64,000 nucleotides of DNA from Lutibaculum sp963816555. GTDB lineage: Bacteria > Pseudomonadota > Alphaproteobacteria > Rhizobiales > Tepidamorphaceae. The number at the start of each line of letters is the position of its first letter. Positions within the stretch are counted from its first letter, which is position 1. The stretch spans positions 434,001 through 498,000 of the forward strand of contig CAWFLD010000004.1 in assembly GCA_963816555.1 (NCBI GenBank). The letters are read 5' to 3'. The position numbers and the translations under genes were made by a program. This document shows, in pieces, positions 1 to 8,391 of this stretch. The notes beneath the pieces were generated by a model that saw only the letters and a program-made list of their open reading frames with translations, made no database searches and had not been told where the DNA came from.

Positions 1-122
1 CTGTTCGAGGCGAGGCCGCCGATCGCCGCGCCGGTCGCGCCGCCGATCGTGGCACCCTGCTCGGTCGGCGTGCAGGCCGCGATGCCCAGAACCATTCCCA
101 CAACTGCGAGCATTTTCTTCAT
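1..122 (-). CDS. Small glycine-zipper lipoprotein, 3' end outside window
   Basis: The visible 40 residues begin MKKMLAVVGMVLGIAAC, a lipoprotein signal peptide with lipobox GIAAC at about residues 13-17, so the mature protein should be lipidated and envelope-attached. It is followed by TPTEQGATIGGATGAAIGG, the small-residue G/A pattern of a glycine-zipper segment. A GGAG sits about 12 bases before the ATG at 120-122. The rest lies beyond base 1, so length and family (an Omp-like glycine-zipper lipoprotein is likely) cannot be settled. No function is inferred beyond envelope association. Confidence 0.8.
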   Translation of the reverse strand, partial: MKKMLAVVGMVLGIAACTPTEQGATIGGATGAAIGGLASN

Positions 123-221
123 GGTCGTCCAGTCTCCCTTGGCTGCCGAAGCTGTCGCGTGCCCGGTCGGGTCCCGCCGGCACGATCAAGAAGAAGCTAG
201 GGCGCAACCAAAGCAAGGCGA

Positions 222-243
222 GTTGATGTACGTCAACATCAAC
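222..243. promoter_or_regulatory. Inverted repeat upstream of the small lipoprotein gene
   Basis: GTTGATG at 222-228 and CATCAAC at 237-243 form a perfect 7-bp inverted repeat around an 8-base spacer. It lies about 100 bases before the lipoprotein start in the gap between two leftward genes. It may be an operator or a small hairpin; nothing in the sequence names the regulator. Confidence 0.3.
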
Positions 244-308
244 CGACAAAGATGCTGAAACGTGCGGGGATCGAGGGCGGCGCGCGGGCGCCGGCCTGGC
301 CGCCGGGT

Positions 309-671
309 CTATCGCCCCCACTTCCAGGAGATCGGCACGACGTTGCCGCCGTTTCCGACGCGGCGGGGGTCGATCGCGTCGATCAGCTGCTCGCGCTTCT
401 CGCGCAGCGCGTCGAGCCGCTCCGTGATGTCGCGCCAGCTGCTGCGGTTCGAGCCGAACAGCACGATGCCGCCGATCACCGCCGAGATGGCGACGAGGAT
501 CGGCGTCGTGTCGCCGCGCACGACGCCGCCCAGCGCTGCGGCGATCCACAGCGCGCCGCCGCCTATGGCGATCTTCGCCCCGAAATCGATCTTGCGGCAC
601 CGCTCCGCCTCGGCGGACAGCGTCTCGATCGTCTCCTCGATGCGGGCTATCTCGGCGTGGGGGTCGGTCAA
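309..671 (-). CDS. Hypothetical membrane protein with N-terminal coiled coil
   Basis: About 120 residues: an N-terminal Glu/Arg-rich helix likely to be a coiled coil (LTDPHAEIARIEETIETL), two hydrophobic segments in the middle (around IAIGGGALWIAAALGGVV and ILVAISAVIGGIVLFG), then a charged helix and a short tail ending SWKWGR. This helix-TM-TM-helix layout resembles uncharacterised small inner-membrane proteins of alphaproteobacteria. No ATG is available; TTG at 669-671 is the best start because it precedes the conserved-looking region, but there is no convincing ribosome site. Function unknown. Confidence 0.6.
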   Translation of the reverse strand: MTDPHAEIARIEETIETLSAEAERCRKIDFGAKIAIGGGALWIAAALGGVVRGDTTPILVAISAVIGGIVLFGSNRSSWRDITERLDALREKREQLIDAIDPRRVGNGGNVVPISWKWGR

Positions 672-816
672 TGGTTCGCTCGCGTCGGCTGCACCGGACG
701 TAGCCCTGCCGGGGCGCCTGACCAAAATCAAGGAGAACCTTCGCCGCCGGCTGCTACTGGCCGTCGGGCAGGAGGCGGACGGCGCCGGAACGGGCGCCGC
801 GGCGGGGGGAGGACGC

Positions 817-1719
817 GTGAAGATGTGGCGGTGTGGTCTGGGCAGGTGCGGGCGGCGGCTCGGCGGGGCGCTGGCGCTCGGCGTCTGGGCGCTGGCGGGC
901 TGCACCCCGGTGGAGGCGCCGGCCGGACCGGCGGAGGCCGCACCTGCGGCCTGCTGCCGGGATCTCGAGCGGACGCCGGCGTGGATCGTCCGTGCCAGCG
1001 AGCCGCTGATGCCGCTGGTCGGGCCGGCCCTCGGCACGCTGCAGGCGCGGCCGGGCCATCTGGCGGACCAGGCGACGGCCCGCCGGCTCGTCATGTCGAA
1101 GCTGCGCCCGCTCGACGTCATGCTCGTCAGCCACAAGGGGCGCTTCTCCGGCCACACCGTTCCCGGCCATTTCGCGCACGGCATCGTCTATCTCGGCACG
1201 GAGACGGAGATTCGGGCGCTCGGGCTGTGGGACGATCCGGCCGTCAGGCCGCACCGGGACGAGATCCGCTCCGGTCATGTCTTCATCGAGGCCAGCCTTC
1301 GAAGCGTGCACCTGACGGCGCCGGACGAGGTGCTGAACGCGGACCGGATGATCGTCATGCGTCCGCGCCTGGGGGCGTCCCGCCGCCGCGAGGTGGCGCT
1401 GCAGCTCTTCCGGCGCATCGGCGTGCCCTTCGACTACCGGTTCGACGCCGACAGCGAGGAGTGCGACTTCTGCACCGAGCTCATCTACCGCGTGCTGCCG
1501 GAGCTCGAGCTGCCGGTGCGCGAGGCCTATGGGCGCCGCACCGTCGTGCCCGACGACATTGCGCTGCGGGCGGTCTCGAGCGACCCCCGCCTGTCCTTCG
1601 TGCTCGCGGTCGAGGGCACGCCGTCGGGCTGGCGGCAGCTGACGGGCAAGGAGCTCGCGGGCGAGATCGAGACGGACTGGCAGCGCCGTCCGCCCCCGCC
1701 CAGGCCGCCGGCTCACTGA
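817..1719 (+). CDS. YiiX/YebB-like permuted NlpC/P60 cysteine hydrolase, lipoprotein
   Basis: A 300-residue protein with an Arg-containing N-terminus, a hydrophobic stretch and a lipobox ending LAGC near residues 25-28, so it should be a lipoprotein. The core shows the order of circularly permuted NlpC/P60 enzymes: His121 in FAHGIVYLG comes before Cys219 in CDFCTELIYRVL. Members of this fold hydrolyse amide or thioester bonds, often in lipids or peptidoglycan; the substrate here is unknown. A GGGGGAGG run precedes the start; GTG 817 and ATG 823 are both possible. The 3' end overlaps the convergent CHAT gene by 7 bases, so the two genes share a tail-to-tail junction. Confidence 0.8.
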   Translation: MKMWRCGLGRCGRRLGGALALGVWALAGCTPVEAPAGPAEAAPAACCRDLERTPAWIVRASEPLMPLVGPALGTLQARPGHLADQATARRLVMSKLRPLDVMLVSHKGRFSGHTVPGHFAHGIVYLGTETEIRALGLWDDPAVRPHRDEIRSGHVFIEASLRSVHLTAPDEVLNADRMIVMRPRLGASRRREVALQLFRRIGVPFDYRFDADSEECDFCTELIYRVLPELELPVREAYGRRTVVPDDIALRAVSSDPRLSFVLAVEGTPSGWRQLTGKELAGEIETDWQRRPPPPRPPAH

Positions 1720-4700
1720 GGCGCGCCGCCTTCCCCGACGAGCGCGAAGGGCGCCCAGTAGGCCGGGTGGCGCTGCCGCGCGCTCGCCCCGGGGTCGTCC
1801 AGCACCGCCAGCATCGCCCGGCGCAGCGCCTCGGCGCGGCCGATCGCGGGATCGGCCCGCTGCCACGCCAGGGCCGCCGTGGTCAGCCGTGCCGCCGCGT
1901 CGGAATAGACGGGCCAGCCCGACACGAGGAGGCTGCGCGCGCCGGCGTAGAAGAACGCGCTGGCGAGACCGGACAGCCCCTCGTCGCCGGCATCGCGGCC
2001 GGCGGCGGTGTTGCACGCCGACAGGATCACCCAGTCGGCATCGAGCCGCAGCCCCGCGATCTCGCCGGTGGTCAGCAGGCCGTCGTCCTCCGCCGTCGCG
2101 CGCTCGGGCGGCGTCAGCACCAGCGCCGCCTCGCCGCCGCCGACCTCGTCGCCGGTCAGGCCGTGGGTCGCGAAGGAGACGACCCGGAAGCGGGCGAGCT
2201 CGCCGTCGGCGCTCATCGCCTTGACCCGCGCCTCGCTCGCCGAGCGGCCGAGCATGACCGCCACGTCGCGCTCGCCCGCCGCCTCGAAGCCGGCGGCGAT
2301 CGCCTCGAGCTCGCAGCGCGTCTCGGGCAGGGCCGGCAGGCTGCGGACGGCCTCGACGTCGGCCACGGTGCCGCCGCCGGCCGAGCGCGTCAGGGCGGCG
2401 GTCACGACGGGCGCCGACGGCGCGACCGAGGCGACCGCCGTCTCGCCGCAGGAGACGGCCCGGCCGCCGCCGCCGATCGCCGGGTCGCCGACGCCGAGGA
2501 AGGCACCGGTGGCGCGGCGGGAGGCCGCCCCCGGCCCGCGCAGGACCCGGAGGTCGGGCACGGCGGGGAGAAGGCTCAGCGCGTGGTCGCGGATCAGCCA
2601 GTGCGGTTCGGCTCCCGTCGGCTCCTGCGTCACGAGAAGGCCGAAGGGCAGCCCGACCATCGTGCTGTCGGGCACCACGATCCAGTGCGACCGGCCGGCG
2701 ATGGCCCGCTCGACGGGGCCGAGCGTCGCCGCATAGACCCGGTGCGACAGCGCCACGTCGAAGCCGCCGGCCGGCGCGGCCGCGTCCGGTGCGCCGGCCG
2801 AGGCCATGCTCATCCCCATGGCGCCGCGCGCGGCGAACCCGGCGCCCGCCGCGCTCCCCGACGGCGGCTCCCCTGATGCCATGTCGCCGCTGCCATGTCT
2901 CCCGGTGCCATGTCGCCCGGTGCCATGTCCCCTGCCCCCATGCCGGGCTGCCGGAGGCCTGCACAGGCCGGGTCGGTCAGCGCCGCGGCGCAGCGCAGGG
3001 CGGCGACGGAGCGGGCGAGGTCCTCCTCCACGGGCAGCGGCTCCGCGACGATCGTGTCGCGCGTCACGGCGAGGACGGTGCTGCCGGTCGCGCCAGGCAG
3101 GGCGCGGCTCAGGTCGGAGCTCGCGAACAGCACCAGCGCCTCGTCCGGCCCGAGCAGCGCCTGCGCCTCCTGAAGGCCGAGCGGCGCGGGCGCGGAGACG
3201 GCGGCGTAGCGGGGATAGCGGCGGGAGATCTCGGCGGAGAGCGTCGCCGCCTCGTCCTCGAGGTCGCGCAGCCGGTCCCGCAGGCGCCGCCGCGCCGCCT
3301 CGGCACCGGCCTGGCCCGCCGCTCCGGCGAAGGTGTCGGACACCGCCTTGCGGGCGCCCTCGATGGCGGCCAGCACGTCCTGGTGGCGCCGCACGAGGCC
3401 GGCGAGCGCGTCGTCCTGCGCGGCCCATCTCGCGCCGGCCGCGACGACGGAGCGCGACGCCGACAGCCGCTTGATGCCCTGCGCCGCCTCGAAGGCCTCG
3501 GCGAGCAGCGCCCGCCTCTCCTCGCCCTGCGCCGACCGGGCCATGCGCATCGCCGCGTAGACGTAGAACGGCAGGCGGTCGCGGGCCCATGGCAGCTCGC
3601 CCTGCCCCGGCCGACGCGTGCCGGCGCTGGCGCGGCGGAGATCCGCCAATGCCCGCGACAGGAGTTCCGCCCGCCGCGGCCCCTCCCCGGGCGGAAGCGC
3701 CGCCTCGCGCATCAGGGCCAGGATGCCGCGCATGGCCAGTGCGCTCGCCATGTCGGGCCCGTCGGGATCGGCGGTGCGCTCGAGGATCGTCATCGCCTCG
3801 GCGGCCGCGTCCTCCGCCTCTCCGAGGCGGTCGAGGCGCGCGAGCGTCGCCGCCAGCGCGTTCAGCTCCTGCGCGAGCGCGGGGTGGCCGGGCGGCAGGC
3901 GCCGTCTTTGAAGCGCCAGCGACCGGCGCTGCAGCGGCAGGGCCTCCTCGCGACGGTTCTGGAGGCCCAGCGCGAAGGCGAGGTTGCCGAGCAGCGTGAC
4001 GCGGTCGGGATGGCCGTCCGGCAGCACGCCATCGGTCAGGGCGAGGCCGCGGCGGCAGAGCGCCTCCGCCTCGGCGGCCTTTCCTTGCGCGATGCGGACG
4101 CTCGCGAGGTTGCCGAGGCTGCGCGCGAGGTCGGCACCGCCCGTTCCCTGCCCCTGCCCCTGCCCCTGCCCTTCCCGCGCCCGCACGACGCGCGAGAGCA
4201 GCGTGTCGGCCTCGCCGGTGCGGCCGAGGTCGTTGTAGAGCACGCCGAGATCGGTCAGCGCCTCGAGGGCGGCGGGCGCATCGGTGCCCATCGCCTCCTC
4301 CAGCATGCCCTGCGCCTCGCCCGCCAGCTCGACCGCCTCGCGCACCGCCTCGACGCGGCCGGCTTCCCGCAGCGACACCGCGAGGTTGGTGCGCAGCGCG
4401 GCGCCGAGCACGCCGCCGCCCCGGCCGTAGCCGTCGAGCGCCCGGCGGTTCCAGTCGATCGCCTCGTCCGGGCGGCCGAGCTCGAAGAGCAGCATGGCGA
4501 GGTTGGTGCGGGCGCGGGCGAGATCGGCGTCGTCGGCCGGCAGCAGCGTCTCGCGCAGCGACACGATCCCGCGCATCGGCGCCACGAGCTCCGGTCGCGG
4601 CCCGCGCGCCTGCGCGATCTGCAGCAGCGTGCCGACATCCTTGAGGCGCGACAGGATCTCTCCGCGCGGCGCGGTCGCCGCATCGGCCGAAAGCTCGGCC

Positions 4701-6292
4701 AGCACCGCCGCGACGTCGCCCGCCGCCACCGCATGCCCGGTCTTCAGCGACAGCGCCTCAAGCGCCGCGGCCTCCGCCTCGTCGAGCCGGCCCTGCCCGA
4801 CCAGCGCGTCGGCGAGGTTGCCGAGGATGCTCGACCGGTCGCGCGCCACGGTGCCGGCCGCCGACGCGGGCGCCTGATCGAGCAGCGCCAGCGCCGCGCG
4901 GTACTGGGCCTCCGCGGCCGCCGCGCGCCCGGCCCGGGCCTCGGCGCGGCCGAGATTGTTGCGCAGCTGGGCGAGGTCGCGGTCGTAGCCGAGACCGCCC
5001 GGCGCCTCCTCCGGCGATACCTCGGGCCACGCCGCGAGCGCGCCGGCGAGGAGCGTCCGCGCTTCCGCGACCCGGTCGAGCTCGAGCGCGGCGAGGCCGA
5101 GCCGGGCGACGACGGTCGGGTCGGGCTCGCCGGCGGCACGGGCCAGTTCGAGCTCCCGCCTCAGCACCGGCTCGGCGTCGGCGAAGCGCCTCTCCTGCAC
5201 GAGGATGAAGCCGAGATCGTCGAGCGCGAGGCGCAGGCCCGCCTGTTGCCCCTCCTGCGCGATGCCGAAGATGCGGATGGCCTCGCGCAGCGCCGTCTCC
5301 GCCGCATCGTAGCGGTCGTCGAGGAAGGCGAGCTGGCCGAGCACGCCCAGCGTCTCCGCCGTCCGTGGATCGTCGGCAGGCAGGACCTTGCGCTGCAGGG
5401 CCAGGACCTCGTCCAGCATCGCCTCCGCGTCGGCGTGGCGCCCGGCGACGAGCAGCCGCGAGCCGACGTTGCGGCCCGTCTCGGCGATGTCGGGCGCGCG
5501 CTCGCCGAGAAGCTCCGGCGGCAGGACGAGGAGCCGCGTCAGCCACCGCGCCGCCGCATCCGTATCGCCGGCGAGCCAGTGGCGCGTCGCGAGGTCGAGC
5601 ACGTGCTTGACGAAGAACGGCCGGTCCTCCGGCACGCGCGACAGGACGTCGCCCGCCTCGTCGAGCCGGTTCTCCTTCAGCAGCAGGAAGGCGAGATAGC
5701 TGCGGTGATCGGCGAGCGCCGGATCGCCCGCCGCGACGCTGAAGGCGACCGCCCGCCGCATCAGCGCGACCGCGTCGGGCGGGCCGACCGTCGCCACATA
5801 GGCCTCTATCGTGGCGGCGACGTAGGCGCCCCTGTCGGCAAGCGCCGTGGGGTCGGCCGCCGCGAGGCGCGGGATCAGCGCCGCGAGGCGCGGCAGCGCG
5901 TCCATGCCGATCAGGCGCAGCACCGTCGTCTCGTCGGCGAGAATGCGCAGCGAGCGCGGGTCGTCGGGGCCGTAGAGCGCGTCGCTGACCCGCAGCGCGC
6001 GCGCCACGACCGTCTCGGTCGCCTGGAGGTCGCCGGTGGCGAAGTGCGCGGTGGCGAGCGCCGACAGCGCCAGATGCAGGGCCTCGCCGCCCTCGGCGTC
6101 GGCCCGGGCCACGGCCCGCTCGGCGCTCGCGACGTCGGAGACGAGGACGGGCCCCTGGGCGCGTGCCGGGGCGGGTGCGAGGCAAAGCAGCACCAGGGCG
6201 ACGCAGCCGGACACGAAGCCGCGTGCCGGGCGGGCGGACCGCAGCCTCCCGCCCGACACGCTTCGTAGCCCGGCGGACAGGTCCCCCGGCAC
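1713..6292 (-). CDS. Exported TPR-CHAT protease-like protein, frameshifted in a tandem repeat
   Basis: About 1,525 residues when one frameshift is repaired. An Arg-rich N-region, hydrophobic core and cleavage site near APARA predict Sec export. Then come many tetratricopeptide repeats (paired-helix A/L-rich units such as LGNLASVRIAQGKAAEAEAL), and a C-terminal CHAT domain of the caspase superfamily with the catalytic His in FATHGLTG (codon at 2163-2165) and Cys in LSACNTAAG (codon at 2013-2015). The frame breaks near 2881-2894 in a short tandem repeat inside the CHAT region. The likely start GTG at 6290-6292, or a TTG overlapping the previous stop, implies coupling to the upstream rhodanese gene. 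CHAT enzymes are proteases or peptidase-like switches; the target is unknown. Last gene of the caspase cluster. Confidence 0.8.
2881..2940. repeat. 15-bp tandem repeat in the CHAT coding region, one unit of 14 bp
   Basis: On the plus strand the unit ATGTCGCCCGGTGCC recurs: 2881-2894 (14 bases), 2895-2909 (15), 2910-2924 (15), then a degenerate copy from 2925. On the coding strand it encodes GDMAP repeats. The single 14-base unit is exactly where the reading frame of the CHAT gene breaks, so this repeat is the frameshift site. Confidence 0.8.
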
Positions 6293-6297
6293 CGTGG

Positions 6298-7263
6298 TCA
6301 AAAACTCGCAGGGACGGTCGGCAACCCGGCCATTTCCCATGCCTGGTGGCCGCCGCGATACCAGTAGACGCGGGTGTAGCCCGCGGCGACCGCCCTCAGG
6401 CCGGCATTGTAGCTCATCCAGCACATCGGGTCGCTGCACAAAACGACGACGGGCATCGCGTCGTCGCCCCTGGTGACCTGCTGCAGCCACTGGCGGGTCT
6501 GCTGCTGCACGCGGTCGCCGAAATCGCCGCCGGCCGCCATGCCCGGCGCGGCATAGGCACCGGGCAGCGTGTAGTCGGCGCCGAGCACGTCGACGACGAC
6601 CATCTGCTGCTTGGCGAGCATGGCCTGCACCAGCTGCTCGGTGGTGATGAGCTGCGCGCCGGGCATGCTCGTCGGCGTCGGCGCGTGGAACTCGCCGCGG
6701 CGGAGCTGCCCGGTGGGCTGGACGCCGAAGTCGCGCGTCTCGAAGACGGCGATCTGCGGGTCGATGCGGGCTTCCTGCGCCTGGCCGTCGCCCGTCGGCG
6801 GCTGGCCCTGCTCCGGCCTTTGGCGGCCGGCCCTGCCCGGCCTGCGGCGGCTGTTGCTGCCCGCCCTGCGGCGCCCCCTCCTGCGCCGCCTGCGGCGGTG
6901 GCGGCGGCTGCATCCGGCCGTCGTCGCCGAACGAGCCGCCCTCGAAGCGGAAGGGCTCGCCGGCCTGTCCGGACGGCGCCTCCTGCGCTTGCTGCGCTGC
7001 GGCTGCGGCTGCTGTGGCTGCTGCGCGCCGTTGCCGAAGCTGCCGTCGCCGAAGCTCCCCTCGAAGGCGCTGCCGCTGCCGGGCTTCGCCGGATCGGCGC
7101 GCTCCTGCCGCGGCTGCGGCGCCTCGAAGCTGCCGCCGCCGAAATCGAGATTGCCCTGCGCGGCCGCGCCGCCGACGCCGAGGAGGACGGCGAACGGCAG
7201 CACGGCGGCGACGCGCGGCAGCGGCCGGCGCGCCCGGCCGCGGATGCCGGTTGTGCGGGTCAT
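6298..7263 (-). CDS. Exported rhodanese-like CxxxxCW protein
   Basis: The N-terminus has an Arg-rich region and hydrophobic core with cleavage near GGAAA, indicating export. The middle is low-complexity, rich in Gln, Pro and Gly with FEGGSFGDD-type motifs; the C-terminus is a rhodanese-like domain with VVVDVLGADYTLPGA, a VLCSDPMCWMSYNAG active loop and VYWYRGGHQAWEMAGLP. This ending resembles the PQQ-associated CXXCW rhodanese family. Between about 6,990 and 6,820 the plausible protein sequence lies in another frame, so two compensating indels are likely inside the low-complexity part. The ATG overlaps the protease stop (ATGA), so the two are translationally coupled. Sulfur-transfer activity is not shown by the sequence. 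Confidence 0.75.
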   Translation of the reverse strand: MTRTTGIRGRARRPLPRVAAVLPFAVLLGVGGAAAQGNLDFGGGSFEAPQPRQERADPAKPGSGSAFEGSFGDGSFGNGAQQPQQPQPQRSKRRRRRPDRPASPSASRAARSATTAGCSRRHRRRRRRRGRRRAGSNSRRRPGRAGRQRPEQGQPPTGDGQAQEARIDPQIAVFETRDFGVQPTGQLRRGEFHAPTPTSMPGAQLITTEQLVQAMLAKQQMVVVDVLGADYTLPGAYAAPGMAAGGDFGDRVQQQTRQWLQQVTRGDDAMPVVVLCSDPMCWMSYNAGLRAVAAGYTRVYWYRGGHQAWEMAGLPTVPASF

Positions 7264-8375
7264 TGGCCCGACCCGGACTTCTTCGCGCCCTGGTAGCCCT
7301 GCGGGGTCTGGCCCTGCACGTGGGCGGCGATCCAGTCGAAATACGGGCTCACGCGCGTATAGACCCCGTAAAGGCCCTCGTGGCCGCAGGGCTGCGAGTT
7401 GCCCACGGGAAAGCGCATCCAGCTGACGATGCCGACCTCCATCCAGCGGCCGTCCTGCGTCTGGATCATCAGCGGGCCGCCGCTGTCGCCGTTGCAGAAG
7501 GACTGCTTGCCCGACGGCACGCCGGCGCAGATCATGTTCTCGGTCAGGGCCGGGCCGATCGACTTCACGAGGATCTGGTAGGCCTCCTCCAGCTTGTCCA
7601 TCGGGATGTTGCCGGCGCGGCCGAGGCTCAGGAGCACGCCGCCGAGGTCCTTCGCGGTCTGGTTGGCGAAGCCCTTGTTGCAGGTGTCGTTCGAAACGAT
7701 GTTGACGTCCGTCTCGAGGAGCTCGATCGGGATCTTGTCCTCCTCCTGCAGGCCCCAGCCGATCACCACCGCCGGTCCCTCCGCGAGCGCGTAGCCCTGC
7801 GGCGCGACGGGGATGGCCCCGACCGGGCCGCTCGAGCTGGTGATCGGCTCGGCGAGCCGCACGAGCGCGATGTCGTTGTCCGTGGAGGGCGGCGCGTAGC
7901 CCTCGTGCGCGACGACCTCGGCCACCTCGCGCAGGTCTCCCTCGTCGATCAGGTTGGAGCCGGTGCGGACGAGGAGCGTGTCCGGCGCGACGACCTTGCC
8001 GTCGTCGTTCATCATGCAGTGGGCCGCGGTGAGCACCCACTGGCGGCTGATCAGCGAGCCGCCGCAGAACTGGGCCCGCGCCAGCGTCTCCGTCTCGTGG
8101 TCGGTCACCGACGCGCGGTCGAGGAGGCCGACCTGGGCGGGCCAGGCGCCGTTCTCGGCGAGGCGGCCGCCGAAGATGCGCGTTCCGCCGCCGCCGGTCG
8201 TGCCGACCGCGGCGCGTGCGTTCCGGTCGAGCACGTAGTCCTTGTAGGAATCCGGGGCCGACCGGCCCGGCACGGCGACCCCGCCAAGCGTCGGGTCGGT
8301 CTTCATGTCCTGCGCCACGGCCGGCAGGCACCACGCCGCCAGGCCGAGGACGACGCCTCCGATGAGCCTCTTCAC
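7260..8375 (-). CDS. Secreted trypsin-like serine protease zymogen (S1 family)
   Basis: 371 residues with a signal peptide cleaved near residue 21, a pro-segment of about 45 residues, and a complete chymotrypsin-fold domain: RIFGG activation site (Arg66-Ile67), His119 in TAAHC, Asp168 in DNDIAL and Ser298 in GDSGGP. Paired cysteines around the active site fit disulfides in the periplasm or outside the cell. The RIFGG junction is like trypsinogen, so cleavage after Arg should be needed for activity. GTG start at 8373-8375 follows a GAGGGGAG ribosome site, 16 bases after the caspase gene stop. The C-terminal tail is rich in Gly, Gln and Ser. Confidence 0.9.
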   Translation of the reverse strand: MKRLIGGVVLGLAAWCLPAVAQDMKTDPTLGGVAVPGRSAPDSYKDYVLDRNARAAVGTTGGGGTRIFGGRLAENGAWPAQVGLLDRASVTDHETETLARAQFCGGSLISRQWVLTAAHCMMNDDGKVVAPDTLLVRTGSNLIDEGDLREVAEVVAHEGYAPPSTDNDIALVRLAEPITSSSGPVGAIPVAPQGYALAEGPAVVIGWGLQEEDKIPIELLETDVNIVSNDTCNKGFANQTAKDLGGVLLSLGRAGNIPMDKLEEAYQILVKSIGPALTENMICAGVPSGKQSFCNGDSGGPLMIQTQDGRWMEVGIVSWMRFPVGNSQPCGHEGLYGVYTRVSPYFDWIAAHVQGQTPQGYQGAKKSGSGQ

Positions 8376-8391
8376 GCCCGTCTCCCCTCTG

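Noticed and set aside
2789..6268. Very long open frame opposite the TPR-CHAT gene
   Set aside because: Composition is Arg/Gly/Ala/Gln-rich with no fold; it mirrors a high-GC coding strand. The leftward frame has clear TPR and CHAT motifs.
1713..8334. Relation of the TPR-CHAT gene to type III-E CRISPR (gRAMP/Craspase)
   Set aside because: The CHAT protein here is exported, has no adjacent Cas7-11 gene, and the window has no CRISPR repeats.
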